Source of the DNA: Romboutsia maritimum | GTDB taxonomy: Bacteria > Bacillota > Clostridia > Peptostreptococcales > Peptostreptococcaceae | Assembly: GCF_002251085.2 (NCBI RefSeq) | Contig: NZ_NOJZ02000003.1 | Location: 62,001-126,000 of the forward strand | Reading direction: 5' to 3' | Length of the DNA: 64,000 bases | Shown: positions 48,450 through 58,366 of the stretch, piece after piece | How the letters are laid out: every line of letters begins with the position of its first letter | How positions within the stretch are numbered: the first letter of the stretch is position 1 | Notes under the pieces: generated by a model | Database searches by the model: none | What the model saw: only the letters and a program-made list of their open reading frames with translations | What the model was told of the DNA's origin: nothing | Translations under genes and position numbers: made by a program

Positions 48450-49370
48450 TTAATCTACCGCCTTGCTTGAAAGTTTATTTAATACTAAATTTAAAATTAG
48501 TATAAATGTAAATAATACAACTCCTGTTGTGAATAACATTTCTTGATGTGTACCAAATGCATATCCCATTTCAATTGCTATATTTGTAGTAAGAGGTCTT
48601 ACACTATCCGTTAACGAAGTAGGCATAATTGGTGAATTTCCTGCAACAAGTATCACTGCCATAGTTTCTCCTAAAGCTCTTCCTACTCCTAATATTACTG
48701 CTGCTAATATACCTGATTTAGCTGATGGTAATACCACTTTAAATATTGTTTCTATTTTTGAAGCACCTAGTGCTAATGATCCTTCTTTATAAGCATTCGG
48801 AACTGCTCTTATAGCTGTTTCTGCTACAGATATTATTGTCGGTAACATCATAATTGCTAGAACTATTATTATAGTAATTAAACTTTGACCTTTTGGAAGA
48901 TTAAATATTTTTTGTATATTTGGTACTAAAAATGATAATCCAAATACTCCATATAAAACCGATGGAATTCCTGCTAATAATTCAACTGCTGGAGACATTA
49001 TTTTAGCCACCTGTTTTGGTGCTATTTCAGATATAAATGCAGCTGTAAGTATTCCTACTGGCACTCCTATAATTAAAGCTCCTAATGTTGATATTATTGA
49101 TGCCGTTATCATAGATAATATTCCAAATTTATCTGCAGAAGGAACCCATTCTGTTCCAGCTAAAAAATCAATAAATGAATATCCTTTTAAGACGAAAGGT
49201 GTTAAACCTTTATAAAATACAAAACCTATTATTAGTAATAAACTTATAACTGATATAAATGCACTAATCATAAATATGTTTTTAGCTAATTTTTCTATTA
49301 CATATTTATTCTTATTATTGTTATTATTATCTCTATGCTTAGTCCCTACTAATCGAGATTTAACTAACAT
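48450..49370 (-). CDS. pstC: Phosphate ABC transporter permease
   Basis: 306 residues, six transmembrane segments after a charged Asn-rich N-terminus; coupling motif YKEGSLALGASKIETIFKVVLP. ATG behind AGGAGGAG. Separated from pstS by 330 bases carrying a terminator, so read-through controls expression of the transporter versus the binding protein. Confidence 0.98.
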   Translation of the reverse strand: MLVKSRLVGTKHRDNNNNNKNKYVIEKLAKNIFMISAFISVISLLLIIGFVFYKGLTPFVLKGYSFIDFLAGTEWVPSADKFGILSMITASIISTLGALIIGVPVGILTAAFISEIAPKQVAKIMSPAVELLAGIPSVLYGVFGLSFLVPNIQKIFNLPKGQSLITIIIVLAIMMLPTIISVAETAIRAVPNAYKEGSLALGASKIETIFKVVLPSAKSGILAAVILGVGRALGETMAVILVAGNSPIMPTSLTDSVRPLTTNIAIEMGYAFGTHQEMLFTTGVVLFTFILILNLVLNKLSSKAVD

Positions 49371-49640
49371 ATATTCTCCTCCTAAAATAACCTTTTTATT
49401 ATAAAAATTAAACTTAATTATTTCTTGTATAATTTTAATTTATTTTTTAATCATATACTTATATTGTCTGATTATTTTTAATTTATATACTTATATAATA
49501 TTGCCTATACGTTAAATATAGATTATATACAAGTTAAGTAATAGTAAAATATATCCCTATAATTTAATAACAACTTTACAAATTGTTTATTTATATAAAA
49601 ATTTATCTTTTTTAATAATTTTTATAATTTCATAGGAATT
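49371..49640 (-). other. AT-rich gap between pstS and pstC
   Basis: About 270 bases, very AT-rich, no credible frame. With the pstS terminator it is the natural point of differential expression; no clear second promoter could be defended. Confidence 0.4.
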
Positions 49641-49690
49641 AAAAAAATTGCTTTAAAATAATTTTATATTAACTTTAAAGCAATTTTTTT
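49641..49690 (-). terminator. Attenuating terminator after pstS
   Basis: AAAAAAATTGCTTTAAA with its exact complement and T-runs on both strands. Allows more PstS than permease. Confidence 0.88.
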
Positions 49691-49700
49691 ATTAAATATA

Positions 49701-50531
49701 TTATTTTATACTTATAAACCCTTTAGACTTTACAATTTTTTGACCTTCATCACTTAGTATAAAATCTATAAATGATTTTCCTTGTTTTGATAATGTACCT
49801 TCTTTATTTACTAATATAAATGGTCTTGCTATTACGTATTTACCTGCTTTAACATTTTCAGCTGTCGGTTCTACATTGTCTATTGCAAGGCTATTAACTG
49901 ATTTATCTACATATCCAAAAGATATATATCCCATTGCATTTTCATTTCCTTCTACTATTGTTTTTATATTACCTGAGCCATCGCTTATTTGAGCTTCTTT
50001 AACTAATTCTTCTGATTTAAATCCAACTTTTTCTTGGAACCCATCTCTAGTACCTGAACCGTCTTCTCTTGATACAACTACTATCGGAGTGTCTTTTCCT
50101 CCAACTTCCTTCCAATTAGTTATTTTTCCTTTATATATATCTTTTACTTGATTTATAGTTAAATTTTTCACTTTATTGCTTTTATTTGTTATCAAAGCTA
50201 TTCCGTCTAAAGCTACTTCAGTTTCTTTTAAACCTGCTTTTTTTTCTTCATCTTTTAAGTCTCTTGATGCCATCCCTATTTCAGATGTTCCTTCTATAGT
50301 ATTCTTTATTCCTGCTGAAGAACCAACTTGTTGTACTTCAATGCTTATATCTTTATTAGCTTCTTTAAACTTTTCTGCGCAAATTTCTATAACTGGTCCT
50401 ACTGATGTAGATCCTGATACTGTAACTTTTCCACCGTTCGATGAATCTGATGAATTTGATCCACATCCTACAGCCAAGCTTCCTATTAAAACTGTACTCG
50501 CCAAAAGTACTGCTATTTTTTTCTTAAACAA
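49701..50531 (-). CDS. pstS: Phosphate-binding lipoprotein PstS
   Basis: 276 residues. Lipoprotein signal peptide with lipobox LAVGC (Cys about residue 23), then a PBP-like domain; phosphate-binding loops VSGSTSVGPVIE (about 37) and REDGSGTRDGF. Extracytoplasmic, membrane-tethered. TTG start seven bases after GGGGG. Preceded by PhoP-type repeats. Confidence 0.97.
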   Translation of the reverse strand: MFKKKIAVLLASTVLIGSLAVGCGSNSSDSSNGGKVTVSGSTSVGPVIEICAEKFKEANKDISIEVQQVGSSAGIKNTIEGTSEIGMASRDLKDEEKKAGLKETEVALDGIALITNKSNKVKNLTINQVKDIYKGKITNWKEVGGKDTPIVVVSREDGSGTRDGFQEKVGFKSEELVKEAQISDGSGNIKTIVEGNENAMGYISFGYVDKSVNSLAIDNVEPTAENVKAGKYVIARPFILVNKEGTLSKQGKSFIDFILSDEGQKIVKSKGFISIK

Positions 50532-50606
50532 TTTATTACCCCCTCATCTATATTTAAACATTAGTATTATTATTATCTTATTTACTCTTTAATAATACCT
50601 AATTTT

Positions 50607-50655
50607 TGTTAACTGAGTATTATAAACAAGTTAAGCGGTTGTAAACTTTGTTAAG
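50607..50655 (-). promoter_or_regulatory. PhoP-box-like repeats and -10 of the pst operon
   Basis: Minus strand carries TTAACA, TTTACA, TTAACT and, past TATAAT, another TTAACA, at roughly helical spacing. TATAAT lacks a matching -35, as at activator-dependent Pho promoters. Confidence 0.65.
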
Positions 50656-50680
50656 AATAAATTTACGACTTTTATTTATA

Positions 50681-50747
50681 AAAAAAAGGATATCTCAATG
50701 TATTTATTATTTTTATAAAAAATTAAATACTTGGATATCCTTTTTTA
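50681..50747 (-). terminator. Terminator after pepF
   Basis: AAAAAAAGGATATC ... GGATATCCTTTTTT with an inner TATTTA/TAAATA stem; T-run on the minus strand. Confidence 0.85.
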
Positions 50748-50749
50748 TT

Positions 50750-52534
50750 TTATAATTCTTGTTCTAATTTATCGACTAAATTGATAAATACTTCTAAAGC
50801 TTGATCTACAGCTTCTTTCTTTTCCATATCTACGCCTGCAGCTCTTAGCTGATTTAATGGATATTCTGAACCACCACTCTTTAAAAATTCTATATATCTG
50901 TCTACTGCACTTTGGCCTTCTTTCAAAATCTGTTGACTTAGTGCACTAGCAGCTGAAAATCCTGTGGCATATTTGTATACATAGAAATTAGAATAAAAAT
51001 GAGGTATTCTTGCCCACTCTAATCCAATTTGTTTATCTACTACTGCTGATTTACCATAGTATTTTTCATTTAATTTGTAGTATATATCATAGAAACCATC
51101 TGCTGTTAATGGTTCACCATTTTCAACACTTTCATGAGCTATTTTTTCAAATTCACCAAACATAGTTTGTCTATAAACTGTAGTTCTAAATTGTTCTAAA
51201 TAATAATTCAATAAATATATTCTTTCCTCTTTAGAAGAGGCATTTTCTAATAAATAATTTATAAGTAATAATTCATTTAAAGTTGAAGCAACTTCAGCTA
51301 CAAATATTTTATAATTTGAATATAAATATGGCTGAGTAGTTCTTGAGTAATAACTATGAACTGAATGACCTAATTCATGAATTAATGTAAATAAAGAATT
51401 AAGATCGTCTTTATAACTCATTAATATATATGGATGAGAATCATAACTACCCCAAGAATAAGCTCCACCTTGCTTTCCTTCATTTTCATATACATCTATC
51501 CATCTATCTTTAAATGCAGTTTTAATTATATTTAAATAATCTTCACCTAAAGGTTCTAGTGCTTTTAATATAATATCTTGCGCTTTTTCATACGGTATTT
51601 TCATATCAAATTTATCTGTTAATGCAACATATAAATCGTACATATGTATTTCTTCTAATCCCAAGAATTTTTTCTTTAAATTAATGTACTTATTAAGAGA
51701 AGTTAAATTCTCATCTACTGCTAATATAAGATTATTATAAACATCTATACTTACATCATCTTGAAATAAAGATGATTCTAATGCAGATTTATATTTTCTT
51801 ATTTTAGAATAAAAAATTTCTCCTTTTATTCCTCCATAAAGTGTAGATGCAAAAGTGTTTTTATACTTATCATATACAGAATACATTGCTTCAAAAGCAT
51901 CTTTTCTTACTCTAGAATTTTTACTTTTTAAGAATAATGAAAAATTAGAGTGTGTAATTCTAACTTTTTCTCCATTTTCACCTTCTATTTCTGGAAACTC
52001 TAAATCAGCAAACGATAACATGTCGTATACGTTTTCAGGAACACCAGATAAATCTGCTGTCGCTGCTAAAATTTCCTCTTCTCTTTCATTTAATGTATGT
52101 GGTTTTTCTCTTAAAATTTCTTTTATATATTTATCATAAAATGATAATTTTTCACATTTCAAATACTCATTTAATGTATTTTCATCTATGGCTATTATTT
52201 CTGGAACCATATATGATGTTGCCATAGACAACTCAGTAGATAACATTTCTGTTTTAGTAGCTAATGCTTGATTTTCATTTATTCTAGTATCTTCATGTTG
52301 TTTCATATGAGTATAAACATATAAATTTTGTAATATCTTAGATGCATTTTCAGATATATTAAGTGCTTCATATAAATTTTCTTTGCTTTTTGCAAGTTTG
52401 CCTTTATATTCTTTTACTTTAGATATATACTCTTTTACATTTGAAATATCTTTTTCTATAGCTTCTTTGCTGGAGTACATTTTATCTATCTGCCATTTGT
52501 ACTGTTCCTTAATTGTACTTCTGTCGATTGCCAT
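50750..52534 (-). CDS. pepF: Oligoendopeptidase F
   Basis: 594 residues, M3 family zinc metallopeptidase. Start MAIDRSTIKEQYKW, eight bases after AGGAG. Zinc site TLIHELGHSVHSYYS at about residue 380 (HEXXH) with the downstream Glu in FVAEVASTLNE. Degrades short peptides in the cytoplasm. Monocistronic with a terminator; a DegV gene lies upstream in the same direction. Confidence 0.97.
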   Translation of the reverse strand: MAIDRSTIKEQYKWQIDKMYSSKEAIEKDISNVKEYISKVKEYKGKLAKSKENLYEALNISENASKILQNLYVYTHMKQHEDTRINENQALATKTEMLSTELSMATSYMVPEIIAIDENTLNEYLKCEKLSFYDKYIKEILREKPHTLNEREEEILAATADLSGVPENVYDMLSFADLEFPEIEGENGEKVRITHSNFSLFLKSKNSRVRKDAFEAMYSVYDKYKNTFASTLYGGIKGEIFYSKIRKYKSALESSLFQDDVSIDVYNNLILAVDENLTSLNKYINLKKKFLGLEEIHMYDLYVALTDKFDMKIPYEKAQDIILKALEPLGEDYLNIIKTAFKDRWIDVYENEGKQGGAYSWGSYDSHPYILMSYKDDLNSLFTLIHELGHSVHSYYSRTTQPYLYSNYKIFVAEVASTLNELLLINYLLENASSKEERIYLLNYYLEQFRTTVYRQTMFGEFEKIAHESVENGEPLTADGFYDIYYKLNEKYYGKSAVVDKQIGLEWARIPHFYSNFYVYKYATGFSAASALSQQILKEGQSAVDRYIEFLKSGGSEYPLNQLRAAGVDMEKKEAVDQALEVFINLVDKLEQEL

Positions 52535-52562
52535 GCTTATCACTCCTTTTATCTTTGTATTA

Positions 52563-53408
52563 TTATAAAACTGATACTAATATAGCACCTTCAGACGTAA
52601 ATGTTCCCATTATAGGACCAATACTAGCTATTAGTATTTCTTCAAATTTATAATGTTGCTCTACATAATCTTTTATTTTCAAAGCCTTTTCTAGAGAGTT
52701 AGAATGTGCAATAGTAACTATCTTGTTATTAGCATCAGTCACATTATTTCTTACATACTCAAATAATTTTTTTAAACTATTACTTTCTCCTCTAGCTTTA
52801 TCTATAGGTTTAACTATACCTTCATCTATTCTTATTATTACTTTGAAGTTTAAAGCATTTATTAATTTTCCAGCTAATGCATTAACTCTTCCACCTTTTA
52901 TTGCGTTTTCTAAAGTGTTTAGTGTTCCAAAGAATATCATTTCTTTCTTTAATTTCTCTATACTCTCTAATATTTCATCCATACTTTTTCCTTGTTGAGC
53001 AAGCTGATGGCATCTTAATATAAGAGATGCAGTACAGATAGAACCTGTTTCGCTATCTACAATCTCTATCCTTTTTTCTGGATTTTCCTCTAAATACATA
53101 TTTTTAGCTAAAACTGCATTACTATACGTACTTGATAATTTTGATGTTAACGTAATTACTAATATTTCATCTTCTTCACAATCAAATACTTCCATAAATC
53201 TGTCTGGTGAAGGACTTGATGTTTTTGGAAGCTCTTTGCATCCTCTCATTTTTTCATAAAATGTCTTATCATCAATTTCTACCCCACCGATATAACTTTC
53301 TTCACCAAAACAAACATTTATCCCAACTACTCCAGGATTTACTCTATCTAAGATTTCTTTTGGAAAATCACACGAGCCATCTGTTATTATTTTTATGCTT
53401 TTCTTCAA
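52563..53408 (-). CDS. DegV family fatty-acid-binding protein
   Basis: 281 residues. Probable TTG start six bases after GAGGTG; a GTG nine bases earlier overlaps that site. N-terminal IKIITDGSCDFPKE and TSSPSPDRFME plus EIVDSETGSICTASLI are hallmark motifs of DegV/FakB proteins, which bind a fatty acid for phosphorylation by FakA or another kinase. Which paralogue it is cannot be told. Ends 29 bases before pepF. Confidence 0.93.
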   Translation of the reverse strand: MKKSIKIITDGSCDFPKEILDRVNPGVVGINVCFGEESYIGGVEIDDKTFYEKMRGCKELPKTSSPSPDRFMEVFDCEEDEILVITLTSKLSSTYSNAVLAKNMYLEENPEKRIEIVDSETGSICTASLILRCHQLAQQGKSMDEILESIEKLKKEMIFFGTLNTLENAIKGGRVNALAGKLINALNFKVIIRIDEGIVKPIDKARGESNSLKKLFEYVRNNVTDANNKIVTIAHSNSLEKALKIKDYVEQHYKFEEILIASIGPIMGTFTSEGAILVSVL

Positions 53409-53454
53409 TTCATACACCTCAACTTTAATTCTATATACTCTATTTTATATTATT

Positions 53455-54126
53455 TTAATGTAAATAATCTACACTTATTATATTTTTAGACTCATTTAAT
53501 TCTTTTATGAGTTCTTCTAATATAAGCCGTCTATCATATATTATGAAGAAACTAATTTTCCAACATTGATTTTCTTCTGATTCTATCCCTATATTTTTTA
53601 CCGTTATTTGTGATTTTTCAAACTTACTGTAAATCATAGATATTATATTTATATTGTTTACTCTTACATTAAATATAGTTTGTTTTTTCTTGAAAAATAT
53701 TTTATCTATATTTTTTAAAATATAAAGTGTTATCATTACAAATAGCCATGCTGAAAGACTCAATACATAATATCCATATCCTATAGCAATACCTATACAT
53801 GCAGTTGCCCATATTCCTGCAGCCGTAGTCAAACCTCTAATTCCATTAGATGTCTTTAAAATTGCACCTGCACCTAAAAAACCAATTCCTGATAATACTT
53901 GTGCTGGTAATCTTGCTGGATCAACATTACTATATGCACTATACTCATTAAACAAAGATAGTGCAGTTATTGATGTAATACAAGAACCAACTGCAACTAA
54001 TATATGAGTTCTAAATCCAGCAAATTGATGTGACCTTTCTCTTTCTAATCCAGTTAATCCACCTACAGTTAATGCTAATAATAATTTTATTACAATTTCC
54101 CTAGTTTCTATAAAATCTCCCCCCAA
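53455..54126 (-). CDS. MgtC/SapB family membrane protein
   Basis: About 220 residues. Four to five transmembrane segments; signature LLLALTVGGLTGLERE, FRTHILVAVGS and GIGFLGAGAIL; C-terminal ACT-like domain (about 150-223). Homologues modulate Mg homeostasis or ATP synthase and virulence. No ATG: the longest frame begins with TTG lacking a usable Shine-Dalgarno, while GGGGGAG lies before an ATA codon at 54111, which could be the true start. Confidence 0.88.
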   Translation of the reverse strand: MGGDFIETREIVIKLLLALTVGGLTGLERERSHQFAGFRTHILVAVGSCITSITALSLFNEYSAYSNVDPARLPAQVLSGIGFLGAGAILKTSNGIRGLTTAAGIWATACIGIAIGYGYYVLSLSAWLFVMITLYILKNIDKIFFKKKQTIFNVRVNNINIISMIYSKFEKSQITVKNIGIESEENQCWKISFFIIYDRRLILEELIKELNESKNIISVDYLH

Positions 54127-54212
54127 AACAAATACTAAATTACCCTCAATTAAAATTCAAAAATCACCTTTAATATCTATATATATATTTTATGTATTTT
54201 TTAATTATATGA

Positions 54213-55061
54213 TTATAATTCATTTTTATAATCATTATCATAGTGTAACACATTTATATGTGTAGGATATGCAATCTTTATATCATTCTTTTTAAATACA
54301 ATTAGTATTTGCAATTTGACTTCTTTAGATGCTGAAAAATATCTATATGACTCTACCACTCCTGTTATAGTATATTGTGCACCAACTGGATTTTTTTCTA
54401 TATCTGTTACACCATATACCTTAAATTCACTAATTGACTTGCCTTCTGAGTTTTTAAGTAAATACTCATCAAATTTATCATTCATAATTGAACAAACTTC
54501 TTCTAATGATTCTATAACCTTCATAGGGTCTTCTTCATAAGATACTCTTACATGAGATACTACTCTCATTTTATTTTTGCTAAAATTTCTTATACTAGTG
54601 ATATTTCCATTAGAAATTGTTATCCTTTTTAAATCCCAATCTCTTAAACTAGTACTTCTAATACCTATTTCCTCTACCGAGCCTCTAAATTCTTCATTTA
54701 TAACAATAAAATCTCCAACTTGTATTTGCTTTTCAAAAAGTATGAAAAAACCATTAAATATATCCTTTAATATACTTTGTGATGCAACACCAGCAATTAA
54801 TCCTACTATACTTGCTCCCGTTACTAATGTTCCAAAAGTTGTTACATCAACAATATTGAATTCACGCAATATTAATATTAAACTTACTACAAATATAATA
54901 TAATAAGAAATTGAAGATAGTACGCTGCATAATGTTTTTTCATATCTAGTATCAAATTTAGTAAATTCAAATAACTTTTTTAAGAGATATTGTATTATTT
55001 TCAATAATATACATGAAAATATAATGATTACAATAGACTTTATAATCCTAGCTAACAACAT
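54213..55061 (-). CDS. Small-conductance mechanosensitive channel (MscS family)
   Basis: 282 residues from ATG behind AAAGGG. Three N-terminal transmembrane helices; the pore helix and beta domain contain GTLVTGASIVGLIAGVASQ and VGDFIVINEEFRGSVEEIGIRST, typical for MscS. Opens under membrane tension during hypo-osmotic shock. Confidence 0.95.
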   Translation of the reverse strand: MLLARIIKSIVIIIFSCILLKIIQYLLKKLFEFTKFDTRYEKTLCSVLSSISYYIIFVVSLILILREFNIVDVTTFGTLVTGASIVGLIAGVASQSILKDIFNGFFILFEKQIQVGDFIVINEEFRGSVEEIGIRSTSLRDWDLKRITISNGNITSIRNFSKNKMRVVSHVRVSYEEDPMKVIESLEEVCSIMNDKFDEYLLKNSEGKSISEFKVYGVTDIEKNPVGAQYTITGVVESYRYFSASKEVKLQILIVFKKNDIKIAYPTHINVLHYDNDYKNEL

Positions 55062-55186
55062 AATTTTCACCCTTTATAACTAAAATTATTAATTATTATC
55101 TTAGTTACTTAATATTTACTTTTTTTAACCAACATATGCAAGCATGTAATTTTAATTTTTTGTACAAAAAAACCCACTATCGTGGG

Positions 55187-55348
55187 CTACTTACTCAAAT
55201 ATATATATTTATTAATTAAAATATCTATTTTGTTGCTCGTATTAACTAACTCTTCCTTGAATATTTCTGGATATTCTATATATGTGTTTATCTCTTCTCT
55301 TAGAGCTTCTATTTCTTTCTTTATTGCCTCTAATTCTCTATTCGCCAT
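55187..55348 (-). CDS. Spo0E-like aspartyl-phosphate phosphatase
   Basis: 53 residues, ATG behind GTGGTG. Two-helix hairpin with the family motif near the end (SNKIDILINKYI, cf. SxxLDxLIxxY). Members dephosphorylate Spo0A~P and delay sporulation. Small gene between mscS and the Gx transporter gene. Confidence 0.85.
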   Translation of the reverse strand: MANRELEAIKKEIEALREEINTYIEYPEIFKEELVNTSNKIDILINKYIYLSK

Positions 55349-55407
55349 AATAATCACCACTATTACAAAATTAAGTACTTTTATGTACATATTATCAAAT
55401 AATCTAA

Positions 55408-55923
55408 CTATTTGTCAATAAAACTTTTAGAAATTTTTTCCACACTAGGTAAACAATAATTTACTACTAGACCTACAAATATTCCTGTTAATAAAGATGT
55501 CATTAGCATAAATGGTAAATATCCTATGGTAAGTATATTTTCTACTATTAAACTTGCAACTATTAATTGGCCTATATTATGACTTATTGCTCCTATTATA
55601 CTAATTCCTACTACGGATAATCCCTTTATCTTTTTTGCTAAATTCATCAATACTAAACTAAGATATGCACCCCCCATACTAAATAGTAAGTAAGACAATG
55701 GCCCTGCAAATATTGATGATAGAATTACTCTTACAGTAATTATTATAAATGTATCTTTTATACCTAATGTTATCAAAGAAATCAATGTTATAACATTAGT
55801 TAATCCTAATTTTGCACCAGGCGAAAAAGCTATTAATGGATTTGGTATATATGATTCTATTATATATAAAATTAAACTGTATCCTATCATTAGACCTAAA
55901 AATGTCATTTTCCTTACTTTCAT
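55408..55923 (-). CDS. Gx transporter / heptaprenyl-diphosphate-synthase component I-like membrane protein
   Basis: 171 residues with about five hydrophobic segments; typical patterns SPGAKLGLTNV and FSMGGAYLSL. An integral-membrane ECF-type S-like fold. Often beside FAD:protein FMN transferase in clostridial operons; here alone. Start MKVRKM behind GGGGATGGAG. Function unclear. Confidence 0.85.
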   Translation of the reverse strand: MKVRKMTFLGLMIGYSLILYIIESYIPNPLIAFSPGAKLGLTNVITLISLITLGIKDTFIIITVRVILSSIFAGPLSYLLFSMGGAYLSLVLMNLAKKIKGLSVVGISIIGAISHNIGQLIVASLIVENILTIGYLPFMLMTSLLTGIFVGLVVNYCLPSVEKISKSFIDK

Positions 55924-56045
55924 ACACTCCATCCCCTAATTATACGTCTATATGTTCATTATAATACAAAATTTATCAAAAAAGGATACTAAGGCTAAAT
56001 ATATATTTATTATCAATTGAAAATTTTCTTAATCATCACCATTTC

Positions 56046-56073
56046 TTGACTTTTTTAATTTATGTGATATAAT
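56046..56073 (+). promoter_or_regulatory. Sigma-A promoter of feoAB
   Basis: TTGACT, 16 bases, TATAAT; close to consensus. Confidence 0.85.
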
Positions 56074-56078
56074 TTTAA

Positions 56079-56093
56079 TGATAATGAATTTCA
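56079..56093 (+). promoter_or_regulatory. Fur box before feoA
   Basis: TGATAATGAATTTCA matches the 7-1-7 Fur core TGATAATNATTATCA with two mismatches and starts six bases after the -10, a repressing position. Confidence 0.75.
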
Positions 56094-56106
56094 TTAGGAG
56101 GTATTA

Positions 56107-56328
56107 ATGATGACTGTTTACGATTTGAATATAGGGCAAAAAGGAAATATTCGTAATATAGATGGAAATGTTAAATTAGCTAAAAGATTACTTGCTTTAG
56201 GATGTATAGACAATACAGAAATTGAAGTAAAAAAAATTGCTCCATTTGGAGATCCAATTATAGTAAGATTTAGAGGATTCGATTTAGCAATTAGAAAACA
56301 AGACGCAAAAAACATATACTTAAAATAA
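56107..56328 (+). CDS. feoA: Ferrous iron transport protein A
   Basis: 73 residues, SH3-like fold: GQKGNIRNIDGNVKLAKRLLALG ... PIIVRFRGFDLAIRKQDA. Regulatory partner of FeoB. ATG behind AGGAGG. Fourteen bases before feoB. Confidence 0.95.
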   Translation: MMTVYDLNIGQKGNIRNIDGNVKLAKRLLALGCIDNTEIEVKKIAPFGDPIIVRFRGFDLAIRKQDAKNIYLK

Positions 56329-56342
56329 AGAGGTGATTACTT

Positions 56343-58286
56343 TTGATTAATGTGGCATTACTTGGTAATCCAAATGTCGGAAAAACAACTGTTTTTAATT
56401 TACTTACAGGTTCTAACCAATATGTAGGTAACTGGCCCGGGGTTACAATAGAAAAAAAAGAAGGTTTTATTGGTAAAGAAATAAAAATAGTAGACTTACC
56501 TGGAATATACGCTATGGATACATTTTCTAATGAAGAAAAAGTATCTAAAGAATATCTAGAAAATGATGACGTTGACGTAATTGTAAATGTTGTTGATGCA
56601 TCAAATTTATCAAGGAATCTTTATCTAACAACTCAGCTTATGCAATTTAATAAGCCTATTGTTATTTTACTTAATATGCTTGATATAGCACAAACAAAAG
56701 GTATTGAAATAGATTACAAGATTTTAGGTGAAAAACTCGGTGTTACTATAATTCCAATAATAGCTAAAAAGAAAAATGGAGTTGAGAAAATAGCTGATAC
56801 AATAAAATATTCTAATAAAAAAGTTGTTAATTATGTAAATGACTTTGGTTCTGAAACTGAAACATATAAAAAACTTGAAAATATATTATCTGAATGTACA
56901 AAAACTAAATATAATAATAAGAAGAAAAATTTAAGTGAAAAAATTGATGATATAGTTTTAAACCCTATATTAGCTTATCCTATATTCTTAGGAGTTTTAT
57001 ATCTTTTATTTAAATTCACCTTTGAATGGGTTGGTGGCCCTCTACAAGAAGGTTTAGGTTTACTTATAGAAACATATATACAAACTCCTATAGATGGTAT
57101 GTTAATTGATGCGAGTCCTTGGTTTAAATCACTTATAGTTAATGGTTTACTTGGCGGTATTGGTGGTACATTGCCATTCTTCCCTTTAATTTTTACTTTA
57201 TTCCTAGGAATATCTTTGTTTGAAGATAGTGGATATATGTCTAGAACAGCATTCTTAATGGATAAAATAATGAGCAAAGTTGGATTATCTGGTAAAGCAT
57301 TTATACCAATGGTAATGGGTATGGGATGTTCTTCTCCAGCAATTATGGCTACTAGAACTTTAGAAAGTGAAAAAGATAGAAAAATAACTGCACTTATATC
57401 TCCTCTTATGACTTGTGGAGCTAAATTACCAGTTTACGCATTATTTGTTTCTATATTTTTCCCTAAGAATGCAGCTTTAGTTACTACTTCATTATATTTA
57501 GCAGGAATTTTAGTTGCTATATTGTTAGCATCAATTTTAACTAAAACTGCTTTTAAATCTCAAGTAGAACCATTTATATTAGAACTTCCTGAATATAAAA
57601 TTCCTACTATAGATGCCTTACTAAAAAATACTTGGAATAAATCAAAAGGGTTTTTAGTAAAAGTCGTTACTATAATGTTTGCAATGTCTGTTGTTATTTG
57701 GGGACTTTCTTCATTTAACTTAAATGGATTTACTGAAAATATAAACGAAAGTTTCTTAGCTTCAATTGGAGCATTTATATCTCCTATATTTAAACCTCTT
57801 GGTTTTGGTGATTGGAGAGCATCTGTTTCTATTTTAACTGGACTTGGTGCTAAGGAAGTTGTTTTAAATACATTAAGTATTCTTTATGGAGATTTAAAAA
57901 CTGCTCTTCCAAGTGTATTTACTGGAGTTACTGCTTATTCATTTTTAATATTTACAGCTTTATATACACCTTGTATAGCTGCTCTTGCAACAATGAGAAA
58001 AGAATATGGCAATAAGATGATGTTTATATCATTTTCATATCAGTTTATAGTTGCTTGGATAGCTGCATTTATAGTTAATATAATAGGTAATACATTATTT
58101 ATGAATGGATTTTCATCTCATATTTTTGAAATTTTAATAGCTGGGATAATAGTGTTTTTATCTGCTGTTATATTGTATAAAAAATTCACTCGTAAATCAT
58201 CTTATGGATGCAGTAGTTGTTCAAGTTGTTCTTCTTGTTGCAGCTCATCTAATTGTTCAAATGATGAAACTCAAGTTATTAAATAA
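56343..58286 (+). CDS. feoB: Ferrous iron transporter FeoB
   Basis: 647 residues. N-terminal G domain (GNPNVGKTT, DLPGIYAMD), then eight or so transmembrane helices with the two Gate motifs (e.g. MGMGCSSPAIMATR). TTG start seven bases after GAGGTG. The C-terminus is unusual: a tail of about 30 residues with many cysteines (GCSSCSSCSSCC). Imports Fe2+. A terminator follows. Confidence 0.98.
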   Translation: MINVALLGNPNVGKTTVFNLLTGSNQYVGNWPGVTIEKKEGFIGKEIKIVDLPGIYAMDTFSNEEKVSKEYLENDDVDVIVNVVDASNLSRNLYLTTQLMQFNKPIVILLNMLDIAQTKGIEIDYKILGEKLGVTIIPIIAKKKNGVEKIADTIKYSNKKVVNYVNDFGSETETYKKLENILSECTKTKYNNKKKNLSEKIDDIVLNPILAYPIFLGVLYLLFKFTFEWVGGPLQEGLGLLIETYIQTPIDGMLIDASPWFKSLIVNGLLGGIGGTLPFFPLIFTLFLGISLFEDSGYMSRTAFLMDKIMSKVGLSGKAFIPMVMGMGCSSPAIMATRTLESEKDRKITALISPLMTCGAKLPVYALFVSIFFPKNAALVTTSLYLAGILVAILLASILTKTAFKSQVEPFILELPEYKIPTIDALLKNTWNKSKGFLVKVVTIMFAMSVVIWGLSSFNLNGFTENINESFLASIGAFISPIFKPLGFGDWRASVSILTGLGAKEVVLNTLSILYGDLKTALPSVFTGVTAYSFLIFTALYTPCIAALATMRKEYGNKMMFISFSYQFIVAWIAAFIVNIIGNTLFMNGFSSHIFEILIAGIIVFLSAVILYKKFTRKSSYGCSSCSSCSSCCSSSNCSNDETQVIK

Positions 58287-58306
58287 ACTTCATAATATTT
58301 TTTAAC

Positions 58307-58337
58307 AAAAAGGCGAACTCAATTGAGTTCGCCTTTT
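58307..58337. terminator. Bidirectional terminator between feoB and htrA
   Basis: Perfect palindrome AAAAGGCGAACTCAA-TTGAGTTCGCCTTTT; works both ways for these converging genes. Confidence 0.93.
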
Positions 58338-58366
58338 CAATTTTACTTAACTATATTTTTATGTTA

